Of a stretch of 64,000 nucleotides of DNA, positions 12,800 to 24,263 are shown one piece after another. Numbering within the stretch: the first letter of the stretch is position 1; the number at the start of each line of letters is the position of its first letter. A program made the position numbers and the translations under genes. The DNA lies in the NCBI GenBank assembly GCA_051453625.1, contig JBOZIK010000001.1, positions 49,199,645-49,263,644 of the forward strand. The letters are read 5' to 3'. The notes under the pieces were generated by a model, which searched no databases, was not told the DNA's origin, and was given only the letters and a program-made list of their open reading frames with translations. Origin of the DNA: Welwitschia mirabilis. Taxonomy: Eukaryota; Gnetophyta; Gnetopsida; Welwitschiales.

Positions 12800-13579
12800 A
12801 ATGACAACATTTTAAGAACACCCCCTTGATGTGTGCACTATTCCATTTCATGCACACATTTTACAATAACCCAAAATTCAACCCAAGATGTTGTAAGGCC
12901 AATTATGTACTCCTAACAAATCTTGATGTTAACTGAGTAGTTTTCTCATTATCTCCTATTTTGATGAATTACCTATGTCTCAACTTACATTATTCTAAGC
13001 ATTTTAGTCTCTACCCTTTACTTCACTCTAGTCTATCTAGAGTGAAACACGACCATCAAGTAAACTTAATTGAACTAGTGTGCCTTATTCTAATTTTAGT
13101 CCACACAATACACAAAGAACAATAAATGTAACTTGAAAGGGGTTAATATGCCTTCTTCATATTCTAGATCACCTTTAGTATACTTTTCAATGGGGTTTAT
13201 AAAATATGGAATTTAAGACACTTTGTTGGCATAAAAATAGTTTCACCTCACCCCCTTGACAACAAAACATGAATTTCTATCTTTGCTTAGATGCATACTT
13301 CCTTTGCCACATATTTGACTTTTCTCTCCTCAGTGAGATTAAAGTCTTCTTCTTTGTGGATGCTAAAATTTGCCAACTAATGACTCTTCTCTTATAATTC
13401 TTTCAGTTTATGCTAAGGCCACCTGTAACACCCCAATTTTAATTATCCTAATTAACCATAATTTTTTTTGTATTAATAATTAACATGCACAACGGAACCT
13501 AGGATCAAATCCTATTTAGATTCTATTAACACATTGTAAGATTTTTAAAATAATTAGAAAATACAATTATTACTTAACC
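12800..13579 (-). other. 3' non-coding part of the gene-capture element
   Basis: No coding sequence recognised. The ACCCCCTT motif of the polypurine tract recurs at about 12819 and 13246, suggesting duplicated purine-rich sequence on the minus strand. The region ends at the assembly gap. Confidence 0.45.
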
Positions 13580-13679
13580 NNNNNNNNNNNNNNNNNNNNN
13601 NNNNNNNNNNNNNNNNNNNNNNNNNNNNNNNNNNNNNNNNNNNNNNNNNNNNNNNNNNNNNNNNNNNNNNNNNNNNNNN
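13580..13679. other. Assembly gap (100 N)
   Basis: Standard-size gap of unknown true length inside the gene-capture element. Equal-length gaps occur at 35274-35373, 37681-37780 and 50368-50467; 10-N gaps at 34954 and 44413; larger ones at 43507-44157 and 46163-47040. Confidence 0.95.
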
Positions 13680-13879
13680 TCATTAAAATTGATATCAAAA
13701 TGTTTTACATAGTTTAGAAACCCTATTAATTAAAGCTTACAAAATGTAGGTTATAAAACTACCTCTTGTGAAACCTCCTATCTTACGCTAGGTAAAATAT
13801 GCTTTACTTTGAAGCTTCTTTTCTATACACAAAACGAATTGTCTTGAATGTTGTTCAAAGACCATCAATATCGTAGATG

Positions 13880-14502
13880 ATCTCTTTCTTTACAATGGAA
13901 TCTCGCCTTCTAGAATTATTAGTTTTTTTCTCTTGGACTTTTGAGATCCTTAATTTTACTCTTTTAATATTTGGCATATTCATCCCTTTTCTTATATTTT
14001 TCATATCTCTTATCTTTGGATCTCCTCCTATGCATGTCTTTCATGTTCTCATGTAAATAGAAGTAATTCTTATGATGATTCAATCTCTCCTTGATCCTTT
14101 GTATCTGCTATCCTTCTCACTGCTATGCCTCCTATTGCAGAGGTGATCCTTATGATAAGCATAATCATCTTTATCTGAATGAATCTTGTTTTTCTTCTTT
14201 GAAGGTTTTAAAGTGATATGGATGGGCCCCAACTAATCTTGATGATTCATTATGTAAACTTTTCTTTTGTTTTTCATAGACTAATCTAAAACACGATCAT
14301 TAGTCATATCCTTATCAACCTTATAAACTCCATTTACTCTACCATCACATTTTGATTCACCAGAGACCATGTCCATCATACCATGTTCGATGTTTCTGCA
14401 ACTTGCATCTAGAGAGCGATCTCTTTTTGTGTTTCTTACTTCATATCTCATTTCAATATCTATTATTCTTTATAATTCTTGACTTCTTATTTCCTTGCAC
14501 AA
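13880..14502 (-). pseudogene. Captured K/R-rich coding fragment, unidentified
   Basis: Immediately after the ankyrin/chaperone segment the minus-strand frame continues as CKEIRSQEL, RIIDIEMRYEVRNTKRDRSL, then KKKNKIHSDKDDYAYHKDH and, after a frameshift, HENMKDMHRRRSKDKRYEKY. The charged, serine/arginine/lysine-rich character resembles disordered tails of plant nuclear or splicing proteins, but I do not recognise the protein. About four stops and at least one frameshift interrupt it. It does not match the expected continuation of an ANKRD13-type protein, so it is probably a second captured gene or exon. Confidence is moderate that it is coding-derived and low for any function. Confidence 0.5.
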
Positions 14503-14952
14503 GCTTTTGAAGTGGAAAGTAACTTTCATATAAAAGTTTTTCATTCTATAAATTACACCAATGATGTGCGATAATCTATAGTACCATTTCGTCTAAGAAA
14601 GTGGCTGATAATGCTACATTATGGTCATGGTCACACCTTTCTAGCATGAAAACATGGCCTCGTAAAGCATGATTTAGCTTGCCTCATTTTTTAGATTTCA
14701 ATCAGCACCAACACACATTAAAATCTCTCCAACTTTGCATCATCCATGTGAACCATCAAATGGAGTAGGGTTTCTCCTATCAGCACATCTCAGTGATCGA
14801 TCATAATTGAGACTGTGCCTGCTTTAGCCTCTTTTATGATTGAATCAGTCTTCATTTGGACATATTTGGTGTGAATGAGCCTCGATAAGGATGTAATAAT
14901 TCTATGAACTACGGCATGATCTCATAGCAGAACATTGAAATGCATAAGACTA
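14503..14952 (-). pseudogene. Captured ankyrin/ANKRD13-like gene fragment
   Basis: The minus-strand translation follows a plant ankyrin-repeat protein with a GPCR-chaperone (ANKRD13) domain in order: DHAVVHRIITSLSRL near the N-terminus, IIKEAKAGTVSIMIDH, then the ankyrin signature GETLLHLMVHMDD, EILMCVGAD and NLKNEAS, then HYQPLS and the chaperone-domain start RLSHIIGVIYRMKNFYMKVT, stopping at FHFKS. At least six in-frame stops and a frameshift near the second ankyrin helix show it is dead. No intron-like interruption is visible over 150 codons, which fits capture through RNA. In family members FHFES is followed by an SVIPFISR-type sequence; here the frame switches to unrelated sequence, marking a chimeric junction at about 14503. 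The recognition rests on knowledge of the family, not a search. Confidence 0.75.
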
Positions 14953-15024
14953 TACAAAACTTCTTATTCTTATCAGTTTAATCTATGACTAGCATTTAAG
15001 TAGCGCTAGAGCCAGCTCTCCATC

Positions 15025-15446
15025 TGAAGGATTTAAAATCCCATGAAATCATGCTCAAATAAGATGAAAGCATACAAACAACACAAATTACTATGAAAAT
15101 CTAAAACATCCTGCATGGTAAAAAAAAAGCTAATTCCTCAAATATGGAGGCCATAGACCTTGGTCATGCCAGGGAGAATGGTTGCACACATTTTTCATTA
15201 GTATTTAATCATAATTTATACATGATGTTGGGAAAATAGTGGTTCATCTTAATTTGGATGGCCTAAGATTTTCTTCACCCAAATCCAACAAACTCTCCTT
15301 AAATCTCTTAAATTCCTATCAATCTTGGACTTTTTCGCTAGAAGAATGCTTAAGCTAAATACTTGCTTGCCAATATTACATCTTTGATATCTTTCCATAC
15401 TAACATATTAATATGTTGGCATTAGCTCTGCCAAATTATCCTAATA
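15025..15446 (-). repeat. 5' LTR of the gene-capture element
   Basis: Direct-repeat partner of 12352-12788, same orientation. The outer end reads TATTAGG (was TGTTGGG) and the inner end TGAAGGATTT. It is followed outward by the ATTAG duplication. Confidence 0.85.
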
Positions 15447-15959
15447 ATTAGAATATCTTTTAGATATAATAAGCTATGCGATTTTAATTATGGCTACTAC
15501 AAATAAACTACTAAACAATGGACATTGAAGAAAATTATCATGTTACTTTAAGAAAATACTTTTTATATAGGTTAAATAATAAATTTTATAGTAAATAAAA
15601 TTCATAACTATTATTAGGAATTAAAATAACATTGGTGAAATGTTTAAATGAATTAGATTAATTAAATATAAGATATCTTTTATATACTACAATTTGAAGT
15701 AAAATGTATTATCTCTAATTGCATTATTTAAAAAATGATTTACTATCATGGTGATAATAAAAATGGAAACATAAAGGTTATTAATGAAGTAAAGACCTAT
15801 CTCATGGATTAATTGGAAAGAAAGATAATGTGCTTGAATGGTAGATAATCAACATATTATAAAGGAAGACTAGTTTTCTTGAGGATTAAATAATAGGTAT
15901 TCCATTTTATGGTCATAAATATGGATAATCTAATAAAGTTTTGGAATTAATCACTATGA

Positions 15960-16390
15960 TATGTTATATTAAACATGCAACATTAGAGAGGATAGCTTAT
16001 CTTAGAGAATTTCTTAAAGATCTAAATATGAAAAAACTAGATTATGAGACATGCATTTTAAGGAACGCCATAAGATGATCATGCAAAAAGAGATATGATA
16101 AAGCTCTAAGAAATTTGAAGCTGGTGCACTTTAGTATGTTTAAACTAAGGTTATATAAACTTTTGGGAGGTAATACTAGTTGTTCACATTTATTAATGAC
16201 TAATTTAATATATCATGAATAATTTACTTATAGTGAAAATTATATCTTGGTTACCAAATTAAAAATTTACTTGCTTAAGTTTTTTAGGGAATATAATTAT
16301 GTCTCAAAGGAATTTGATAAGTTTTTGAAAATGAAAGAAATATGTCATAAAACAAGAGATTCAAACCAATCATATAAAATCATGTTTTAA
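15960..16390 (+). pseudogene. Copia integrase fragment
   Basis: The frame gives HATLERIAYLREFLKDLN, LDYETCILRNAIR, then KALRNLKLVHFSMF and, after gaps, a KEFDKFLKMKE-like stretch. This follows the end of the GAG-pre-integrase domain (zinc-binding C-x-L-GKxxR box) and the start of the copia integrase core (L-x-LVH-x-D). The first catalytic aspartate position is not Asp here, and one cysteine of the zinc box is missing. Stops interrupt it. It begins 500 bp right of the gene-capture element, which may have inserted into this copia copy. No RT is seen downstream. Confidence 0.5.
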
Positions 16391-19300
16391 AATGAATGAA
16401 TTATATGCTTCTTAATATAAAACAAGCAATTATTATATCTATGATAGTCCTCACTTACTTATGAGGGGAAACATCCAATACAACTATTTTAACATTGAAT
16501 ATTTTATTGAAAAAGGGAAAAATCCATCTAATAAATTATTGATAGTATCTACTAGAAGTGTCAAATGTTATTAAGTGTTTAAATTGCATTGTTATGCATT
16601 ATTTTATAATATATCTAAATCTCAAGAAAGGAATATGTTTTGTATTTGAAGTCAATGCAAAGGAGATTTAAAGCAATTTTATAGGGACAAAGAAATAACA
16701 TTTCTTTCATGATGTAATTAACTATTATATTCCATTTTATAAAATTTAATTTACTTAAGTATTAGACAAGTTAATCTCTTGTAACGTTATATAACTCTTT
16801 TTATGTATAATTTTTAATATGAAACCTTTTTTTAGTCAAAGACATAGTCGACAAAATTATTACTTCTTATAAATAAGGATGTCTCTATATTTTTATTAAA
16901 AATAATTTTGAGTACATTTAGTATGGTTAATTTTGGTTAATAAGTATTTGTATAAAAATTGTTAGTAATTTACATTAGTTTTTATTACATTTATTTAATT
17001 AAAAATAATAAAAATAGTAAAAATTTTCTTTCATAATTCATAAGAAAAGGAGTTATAAATTAAATATATGAAAATGCTAAAGCTAATTAGCTTCATTATT
17101 TTATATAAAAGCATCCAACATACATGGAGATGTGTATCATAAAGTTCTTATGAGAAAGTTTATTTAATCTACTCTTCCTTTTAGTAGAAAATATAAGCCA
17201 TCCTTCTCCTATTGGTAGGTACTTCTCATCTGTGCTCACATTAAATTACATTATTTCATATTTCTTAAGCTATCTATAATTCTTGGGTTACTACCGGATG
17301 TTTACTTCAAACTCTTGAAAATCTTATCCACTAGAATGATTTCCTCTAATAAATCCTTTATCTTCAAAATTAAGAGCTACTCTAGCAAAGATTTCACTAC
17401 TTTTTTCTTTTGTCAGAAATAGATTAAGAAGATTAAAAATGTTTGTTCATCATTTTAATTATTAGATTAATTAATCTCAAGCTTAAAATATGTTCAATCG
17501 TTTTAATAATAAAAGAACTTCTTATTGAATTTTATATTCTTAGCTTACTACTCTTCATATTCTCTGAACTACTTAAAGTAATTGTGATTTTAGACTTAAA
17601 AGAATGGTCACAACTATAGACACATGCATGCTAGTTCCCTGAAACATTTATGATTTTAAAATAATCTAATCTTCATGCATATAAATAAAAGTTAGCACAT
17701 TTAAATTTTAGAGAACTTATATAAGATCTTTTTTTCCTTATAATTAGAGGCTTCTTACTCCTTCAAAAATTTGTATCTTTAATTAGTTACTTTTTTATAA
17801 TGAGATTTATCTTGGTGGTTAACTTTCTCATTTTATAAGATACATTTTCCTCTATCCTCTCTATGACATAAAACAATCTCTTATTCATTTCCTTTGATCT
17901 TATTAGGTAGCTTCTTTTACCTGGGAATGTGCTAGCTACTCTTTGGGGTAGTATCACATCTATACTCTCTTAATAATTACTCGCCTTGATGAGTCCACTA
18001 ATGTCTTGAAATGGTGAAAATTGTTTTCAATCCATTATAAAATTCTATTAAAACTATGAAAGCTTCAAAATAAAGGAATATTAAGTTGCAAATTCTCCCT
18101 TCTTTCTCTTCGAAGCATGCTATTATTCATAATATTAAGCTGCAAATTCGATGTAACTCCCCTCCTTTCTTTATAAAGCTTTTTTTTTAAAAGATTTTTT
18201 CTTTATTTAGAGTCCCCATAGATTAGCATTATAATCTCTCTTTTATTTTTTTGAATGAAAAAGGATTTCAACCAAAAAATTTATTAAGTTAAAAATATAA
18301 AAGGGGGTATAAATTAATAAGAAAATATTCAACCTATGACATATTTATTTTATTTATTTTAATAAGTTTATAATATAAGCCTAAAATGTAAAAATACATG
18401 ATAAAAATAAATGGTAAATATATTTAATTAAATAAATGAGTAAAGATTGATTCTACTACACTCAACTTTAGCTTTTTCTTTCTTATGTTTGATGATTATA
18501 GATGTAATGAATTTTAAAGTAAATGAGAATGTCAATATGTCTGTTTACTCTTATCCATAAATTAAGGAGAATGAAAGGGTTATTTTACTCTATCATGAGT
18601 TTTATTTCTTTAAATATTTGCAAAGGTACTTGATTTAAAAAATGTTTTTTTTATTCATTAGATTTAAAAACATTTATCTCATTGTGACTTGTAAGTAAAT
18701 AGAAAAATATTCATTCTTCTAATGCATATTATATTATTTAATGCATGTTTTGAATCAATTAAAATCTAATTATAAGTTTATGATAATTAAGAAACAAGTA
18801 GCATAAGGAAATGATGCATATATTTAAATTTTCTAATTAAGTAAGAAAACTACTTAACCTAGATAGGTATATATAATATAAATATTATATCTTCTTATCA
18901 TTCAAACAAGCTATTAATCTATCATCAAATACATCATCATTTTATATCATTTAACATTATCTAACCTGTAAATGTTATATATCATCCAGTTACATCTAAT
19001 TTAGTGTAATCTATTAGCTTATACACATTCATTTTTATGGTATTTAACTAATTATTCAAATATATTTGGTTATGTATTTATTTATAAATATATTCTTCCT
19101 CTCTTATATAAATTAGATCCTCTCATGCAAGTATACCATGTAAAATTTCTCTTGTCTTTGTCTTTTTCTCTTATATTCTTATTTTTTAATGTTAAATTTG
19201 GAGCTTAAAGCTAAGAATCTTGAATTATCAATTCTTTATCAAATAGTAATCATCAAGTATTGTCTACTTAACTTTAATCATCAATTCTTGATTTATTTTC

Positions 19301-19405
19301 CAATTTCACTTAAACATACCTTAGATTCTATAAATAAATCTACATTTATGAGACCTAAAATTCCCTTGGGAACCTTGTGAAAGAATGATATTCATGGTCG
19401 AATTA
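16391..19405. other. AT-rich stretch without recognisable genes
   Basis: I find no domain, RNA gene or LTR structure. A roughly 55-bp imperfect direct duplication lies at 18078-18180 (AATATTAAGYTGCAAATTC in both halves). The 63-codon plus frame at 19189-19380 has no motif. Confidence 0.4.
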
Positions 19406-20873
19406 TGTTATTCATTGTAGTAAAATGCAAACATCAAATAAACTAGGTAAGGACTTTGTATCTTTCTTCCATTGGGCTATTTGAGCCAAACATAATAAAA
19501 GTATTACAATAATTTCAATCTTGCAACAATAGTCAAGTAAATGTAAAATTAAGAGTTAGAGAAATTTTGGTAAACTTTGATTAGTGACATAGAAAAACAA
19601 ACATACTTCAAAGGTCTAGCTTGAATTGTCTAATAACCCACATTTGACTTATTGATTTTCTATGATTCCTAAAACATAGGATTAAATAATCAAGTCATGA
19701 TGGCTTGGACATGATGACATAATCTCATTTACCTAATGAGTGTTGGTGAATTCAAGTCACTTGGTTCTTCATAACCCTTTATGTACATAGAAAGTAAGAA
19801 AAATTGTACTTAAGATCTATAACATAATAGCAACTATAACAGATAGTTAACTTTAGAAAATTCACTCAGTAGTGATAGAAATTGATAATGTATTCACCTA
19901 ATACTTAAAAGTATTATGTTAACACACATTATAAATTAAAGAATGAATAACTACTTTTATAGTAACATCAAAAATAATCTTACCTAAGGATTAAAAGTAT
20001 CATGTTAAGGTTCACTAGAAATTAAATAATGGGTAACTTATTATTATATTAAATTAAGAAATAAATTACATTAAAAAGGGAAGATGAAGCTGAAATAGAC
20101 ATCTCAAACTAGCCTTCGAATAAGTTTGCTCTTAAGGGAGGTGCTTAAAAATCTATGACATTCTTATGCTCCAAGTATTTCCACTATTTTTCCCAACTAA
20201 ATATCCTTTACAATGAGGGATTACGGTCCTTTTGTAGATGAGGTAAGGCTTATGAATATTCTCCATATAGTAATTGGTGGTCGTTACATAAGTGGGGTTA
20301 TACTTTTGGGCAATTACATTAGGAGAAGGTTACAAATTTTCTCATGTAGCTTTTAAGAGAAATCTTTATCTTATAAAGGAAAGTGGTGGTAACATGGCCT
20401 TTGAATGATGAGACTATTATTACTAAACGTTATTACCACTTGTAGTTCACATCATAATAGTCATTACTATCACATGTTAATGTGATGTATTATTTTGCAT
20501 CTCTGCAACATATTGTCAAAGATGATGATTGATTTTGATTTAACTTCTAACTAATATTGCAATTTGAACGTAATGGATTTTTATAAATATGTAAGAATGT
20601 AGTTTTGAATACATTCTACCCTAAAAGACTAGTGACACTAGTGACCTAGATGATAGTGCTAGTAATTTCAGATGAAATTTTTTTATTTCATAGAATGTTT
20701 TCCAAAAGGTATAGATTAACCTAAACATGTTATGGAAAAGTTCATAATCTCATACAACTTGGTAAAAAGGGTAAAAGACACAATTTTATGATAAAACAAC
20801 TATTTTGATGTCTTTGCCTATGCTAAATTAATCAAATATACTTGCTATAAATGTTAATTTTTGCATGTAAATA
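19406..20873 (-). mobile_element. 3' LTR of family E (minus strand)
   Basis: Reverse-complement copy of the family E LTR: the conserved ATTCACTCAGTA block at 19860, the GATGACATAATCTCATTTACC block at about 19715 and the start TACATGCAAAAATTAACATT (complement, near 20870) all align with the copies at 4701 and 22960. A gag remnant lies to its right in the same orientation, and the partner LTR at 22960-24252 completes an element of 4.85 kb. Confidence 0.65.
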
Positions 20874-21680
20874 AATGATAATTAAAATTATCTACACCAC
20901 AAGAGATAATCCTAATTTTATAAATTTAAGACTATTACCTTTATGTTGACATCTAGATAATAACTTTAAAAATTATAATTTATAATGATTATTAATATAT
21001 TATAGATTTACATAAAAATACCAAGCTAACCATGTGTACCAAGTTTGACATAAAAATACCAAGCTAACCATGTGTACCAAGTTTGCTATAATTTTTACTC
21101 ATGATATGAACATAGAATCTACATTAAAACACTTAAAAACATGAAAGTATTATCTTATAATCATACCATTTTGTAAAGAAGATAAACCATTTTTTAAAAC
21201 ACAACCTATGTGGCTGTTTAGGTATATTATGGTATTAACAACTTTATATATCTTTTATAACCATTTAATAATGATATGATAAAATCCTTTAACAACCTTA
21301 TTCTAATGACACGTTCCTCTACATGTTTTTAGATGATTTTTTAAAACATAAAAATAGTTCTTAAACCTAATTAAGGTATAATTATCCTAATTATGAAAGT
21401 AAAAATATCTAATTTTACATTTAATCATTCTTTAAACTTTAGCTTTAAATACTTTGAATATGTTCAAAGCTTGAGATTTTATCATCATACAATATACCTA
21501 ATCCACAAGCTTGATCCTGAGGCCCTAGATGCTCATAGAGTGGACGTGTTTCAACATGTTCTATGTTGGATACACTTGCCCTACGTTGGAATTGCAATTG
21601 TAATGGATTAATATATAGTTATGATATTACTTGAATAGCTACAATGGTTGGTTATGATTGCAAAGATGGTTAAAATGGTT
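20874..21680 (-). other. Internal 3' region of minus-strand family E element
   Basis: No domain recognised. It contains a perfect 38-bp tandem duplication at 21010-21085. A 72-codon plus-strand frame (21393-21611) lies opposite the element and is not supported. Confidence 0.4.
21010..21085. repeat. Perfect 38-bp tandem duplication
   Basis: The units 21010-21047 and 21048-21085 are identical, starting ACATAAAAATACC. Identity within otherwise decayed sequence means a recent slippage or an assembly duplication. Confidence 0.9.
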
Positions 21681-21689
21681 GTGATTTTG

Positions 21690-22196
21690 TAATGATATCC
21701 ATTAAAGTTTGCATCATCTCTTCCATTCTCTTAATCATCATCGCTTGTTCTTAGGACATTATAGCTTTTTTAGGTCTGGTGGATTACCTCTTGCTTTAAT
21801 CAACTAACTCTTTTAAAATCCTAAAGTTTTCTTCTAGTGTTTTGTTAAAAATATTTCCACTACTTTCAAATATAAATGTTTCCTAATGTATCTATTTAAC
21901 TCTTAAATGAAAATTTGAAGAACTTAATGAAAGGGAGAATCATAATATAAGTTATATTAGAGTAACCTATAGAATCACTCATAAGATTATTCATAAATTT
22001 TCTCCTCTTTCTATTAAAAACTCATGAGCTATTTCCTAAGGCTATATAGTTTTTCATTCAAAAGGAATTTTCTCATAAAAATGTTTTTAAATTTGTTCTA
22101 AGTTAGAATAAGACCTTATATGATTTACAATTAGAAGTTTCCTTTCTTCTTTAGGGTAACTCTAAAAGAATTCATCTTAGTCTTCTTAGTGGCCAT
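21690..22196 (-). pseudogene. Gypsy gag remnant
   Basis: From an ATG at 22196 the minus strand reads MATKKTKMNSFRV, then KFKNIFMRKFLLNEKLYSLR and KEEKIYE, and later ARGNPPDLKKL. This parallels the retrotransposon gag capsid domain (W-x-x-F-x-x-x-FxxKFFP ... LRxxIxxFxQxExESIYEAWERF) and the RGNPP-type spacer found after it. The aromatic W and several conserved residues are lost, and there are more than ten stops. Its position, 750 bp inside the LTR at 22960, is where gag should be. It is the only gag I can read in family E. Confidence 0.6.
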
Positions 22197-22939
22197 GGGG
22201 GCTAGTAAGTCCATCACGTTTTCAATCTCAATTAAATGTATCATGGGCTCTTCTCTATTAGTTTCATGGAATGTAAGTAAAAGCTATACATTTCAAATTT
22301 CAATGTTTGATCTAGGAGGTAATACTAAGGGTTTATCATAAATTTATCCTCATTAAAAATTCAAATCCTTTTGTGTAAGTCTAGTTTGGTTTAAATTTCC
22401 TATGTTTTTTGTAGTTCCAAAATTTTCAAATCATTAAAGAGTTGTAGAAGTGCTTTTAATTACTGTTGTAAAGCTAAAATACATTTCTAGATTAGATGGT
22501 AGTAGTCTAAGGTACGTAATTAGCATTATGAAACTCCAACTAGTTGGTTGTGGAATTGGGGTATTACATACTATAGAGTTTACATATGTTGATATTGCAA
22601 GTTATCCCAATTTTGTTATATATGCTAGATTAATTGATACTTTTGATGGCCTTATTTATTAAAATGGAGGAGTAAAGCATGCCATCCAAGGGGAGGCATG
22701 CATAGTTTTGGATATAATATTAACATTTATTAGGGTTTGTTTAGGGTTATCTTTTTTAATTGGTTTGCAATTATGCACTTAACTATCTACTCTTACAAGC
22801 ATGTTTTGAATCCCTTGGATGTGGTTAACTATAGAAGTTGGAGAGTACCAATTGGTTGTGGGCATATTATTTTATGATAATTTCTCTATGACCCTTTTCC
22901 TATTTTTTATTTCTTATTAGATTTGTTGTTGAATCTATT
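22197..22939 (-). other. Leader region of minus-strand family E element
   Basis: Non-coding stretch between the decayed PBS and gag. A 70-codon plus frame at 22450-22662 is opposite in strand and lacks motifs. Confidence 0.4.
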
Positions 22940-22957
22940 CTAGCACATATGGGGATC
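22940..22957 (-). other. Heavily decayed primer-binding site
   Basis: Placed by alignment of its flanks to the copy at 49326; the minus strand reads ATCCCCATATGTGCTAG where the other copy has TGGTGTCATTGCTAGGGG. Too mutated to stand alone. Confidence 0.35.
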
Positions 22958-22959
22958 TA

Positions 22960-24252
22960 TTTATTTTATACAATAAATCAGATTTAAAATTAAGTAAGAA
23001 CCTAGTATCATTTTTTCACATAGATAATTGGGGTTGGCTAAATAGAAATTGCACAATCTTGCTCATCATGTGAGTTATAAAAGAAGCAAAAAAAGAAGAG
23101 ATATTAAGAAATTAGTATTAAAAATTCATTGGAAAAAGTGGAAAGCAATCAAGCTCTAAGTGTTAGCTCAATTTGTCTTTCTGCAATTTCTCACTCAACC
23201 ATATGCTGCATAGTCCTAAAACAAAGTTTAAACTATTAAGTATGATGGATTAGATCATGATGACATAATCTAATTTACCATATAAGCATTGATGAATTTG
23301 AAAGTCACTAATCCTTCACAGCCTTATAATAAAAATGGAAAGTAAGAATTCTATGTACTCAAAATCCATAAATTACTAAGACTTATACTAATTCACTTAA
23401 TGAATTTACTAAGTTAACTAAATAATCTTTCTAATATGTCATTACTTAAGAATTCCTAGTATAAAATGATTTGAGACTAGTAATTAAAAGAAAAATAACT
23501 CTTCAGTATTGAATCAAACAAAGGCATATTACATCAGAGATAGAAGCCAGCTAAAGGACTTCTCAAGTTATCCTTAAAAGTAATCTTACTCCCTAAAGAA
23601 GAAATTATAAGGCCATCACAACTTAATACCCTAAAGGTTCTATGCTTTTGCTAAAATAAAGGATATTATAATGGACATCTAAAGATCCTTTTATAACTAG
23701 AGGGGTGGGGAGTGGAGGGAGGGGTTGGAGTTACACATCTTTGGCTTATAGCATTAGGTGAGTGATCACAAAATAATGGTATTAAGTAGGGAACTTATCA
23801 TTTTCATTAGGTAGAAATCATCATGATTTCTACGACTATTTCCAACCATTATTGTCGTCATATGTGTCTATTATCCTCTTACTCAGTAATGCCAATGTCA
23901 CTATTGTGTGTTGTCATCATCACTTCCACATCTTATGAAAGATGCAATATACTTCTAAGGTGAAATTTGATCAAGCCTATTACTACATTTGATCCAAATT
24001 TTCATGACAAGTAAAGAACATGAGATTTGAAGTGATCTTCTTATCAAGGCTAGTGGCGATGAGTAACTTGTATAGTAGTACTGACATTTTTTGTAATGTT
24101 TCTCAAAATATATTGGAAAATAATAAGTTTATAATTAATATAGAAAAACAATAGAAGACATGTTTTTATGATAATTTACTTATAGTAACATCTTCTATTA
24201 AGATAAATTAGTTAATTAGCATGATCAAGATGTCAATTTTTGAAGGTTAATA
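22960..24252 (-). mobile_element. 5' LTR of family E (minus strand)
   Basis: Reverse-complement LTR of family E. Its TATA box (TATAAAAGG, complement of 23687-23695) is in register with 5388 and 48580. Left of it are leader and gag, so it serves as a 5' LTR. Immediately right is TTGGGGGTG (complement of 24253-24261), a good polypurine tract, which would also make it a 3' LTR of a second unit to the right. The outer end reads TATTAACC (was TGTTAACA). Confidence 0.7.
23687..23730 (-). promoter_or_regulatory. LTR TATA box next to G-quadruplex-type tract
   Basis: TATAAAAGG on the minus strand is preceded by a C-rich upstream element. On the plus strand this is GGGGTGGGGAGTGGAGGGAG plus four more bases (23702-23725), which satisfies the four-run G-quadruplex pattern. 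Other family copies have a weaker C-rich stretch at the same place. Confidence 0.55.
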
Positions 24253-24263
24253 CACCCCCAACT
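24253..24263 (-). other. Polypurine tract
   Basis: The minus strand reads AGTTGGGGGTG directly before the LTR start TATTAACC. This is the expected second-strand primer position for a minus-strand element lying to the right. Confidence 0.55.

Larger units (their letters stand above)
12352..15446 (-). mobile_element. LTR retrotransposon carrying captured host-gene pieces
   Basis: This is a complete insertion in outline. The 5-bp target ATTAG is present at 12347-12351 and again at 15447-15451. Direct LTRs lie at 12352-12788 and 15025-15446. A purine tract (AAGGGGGTGAG on the minus strand, 12789-12799) abuts the left LTR, which fixes the orientation as minus. The 2.2-kb interior shows no gag, protease, integrase or RT. 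Instead it holds minus-strand ankyrin-protein coding sequence and a second K/R-rich coding fragment. The primer site next to the right LTR is not clear. This fits a non-autonomous element that transduced cellular transcript sequence. A 100-N gap at 13580-13679 hides part of the interior. Confidence 0.8.

Noticed and set aside
21393-21611. 72-codon plus frame
   Set aside because: Lies opposite the minus-strand family E element, with no domain.
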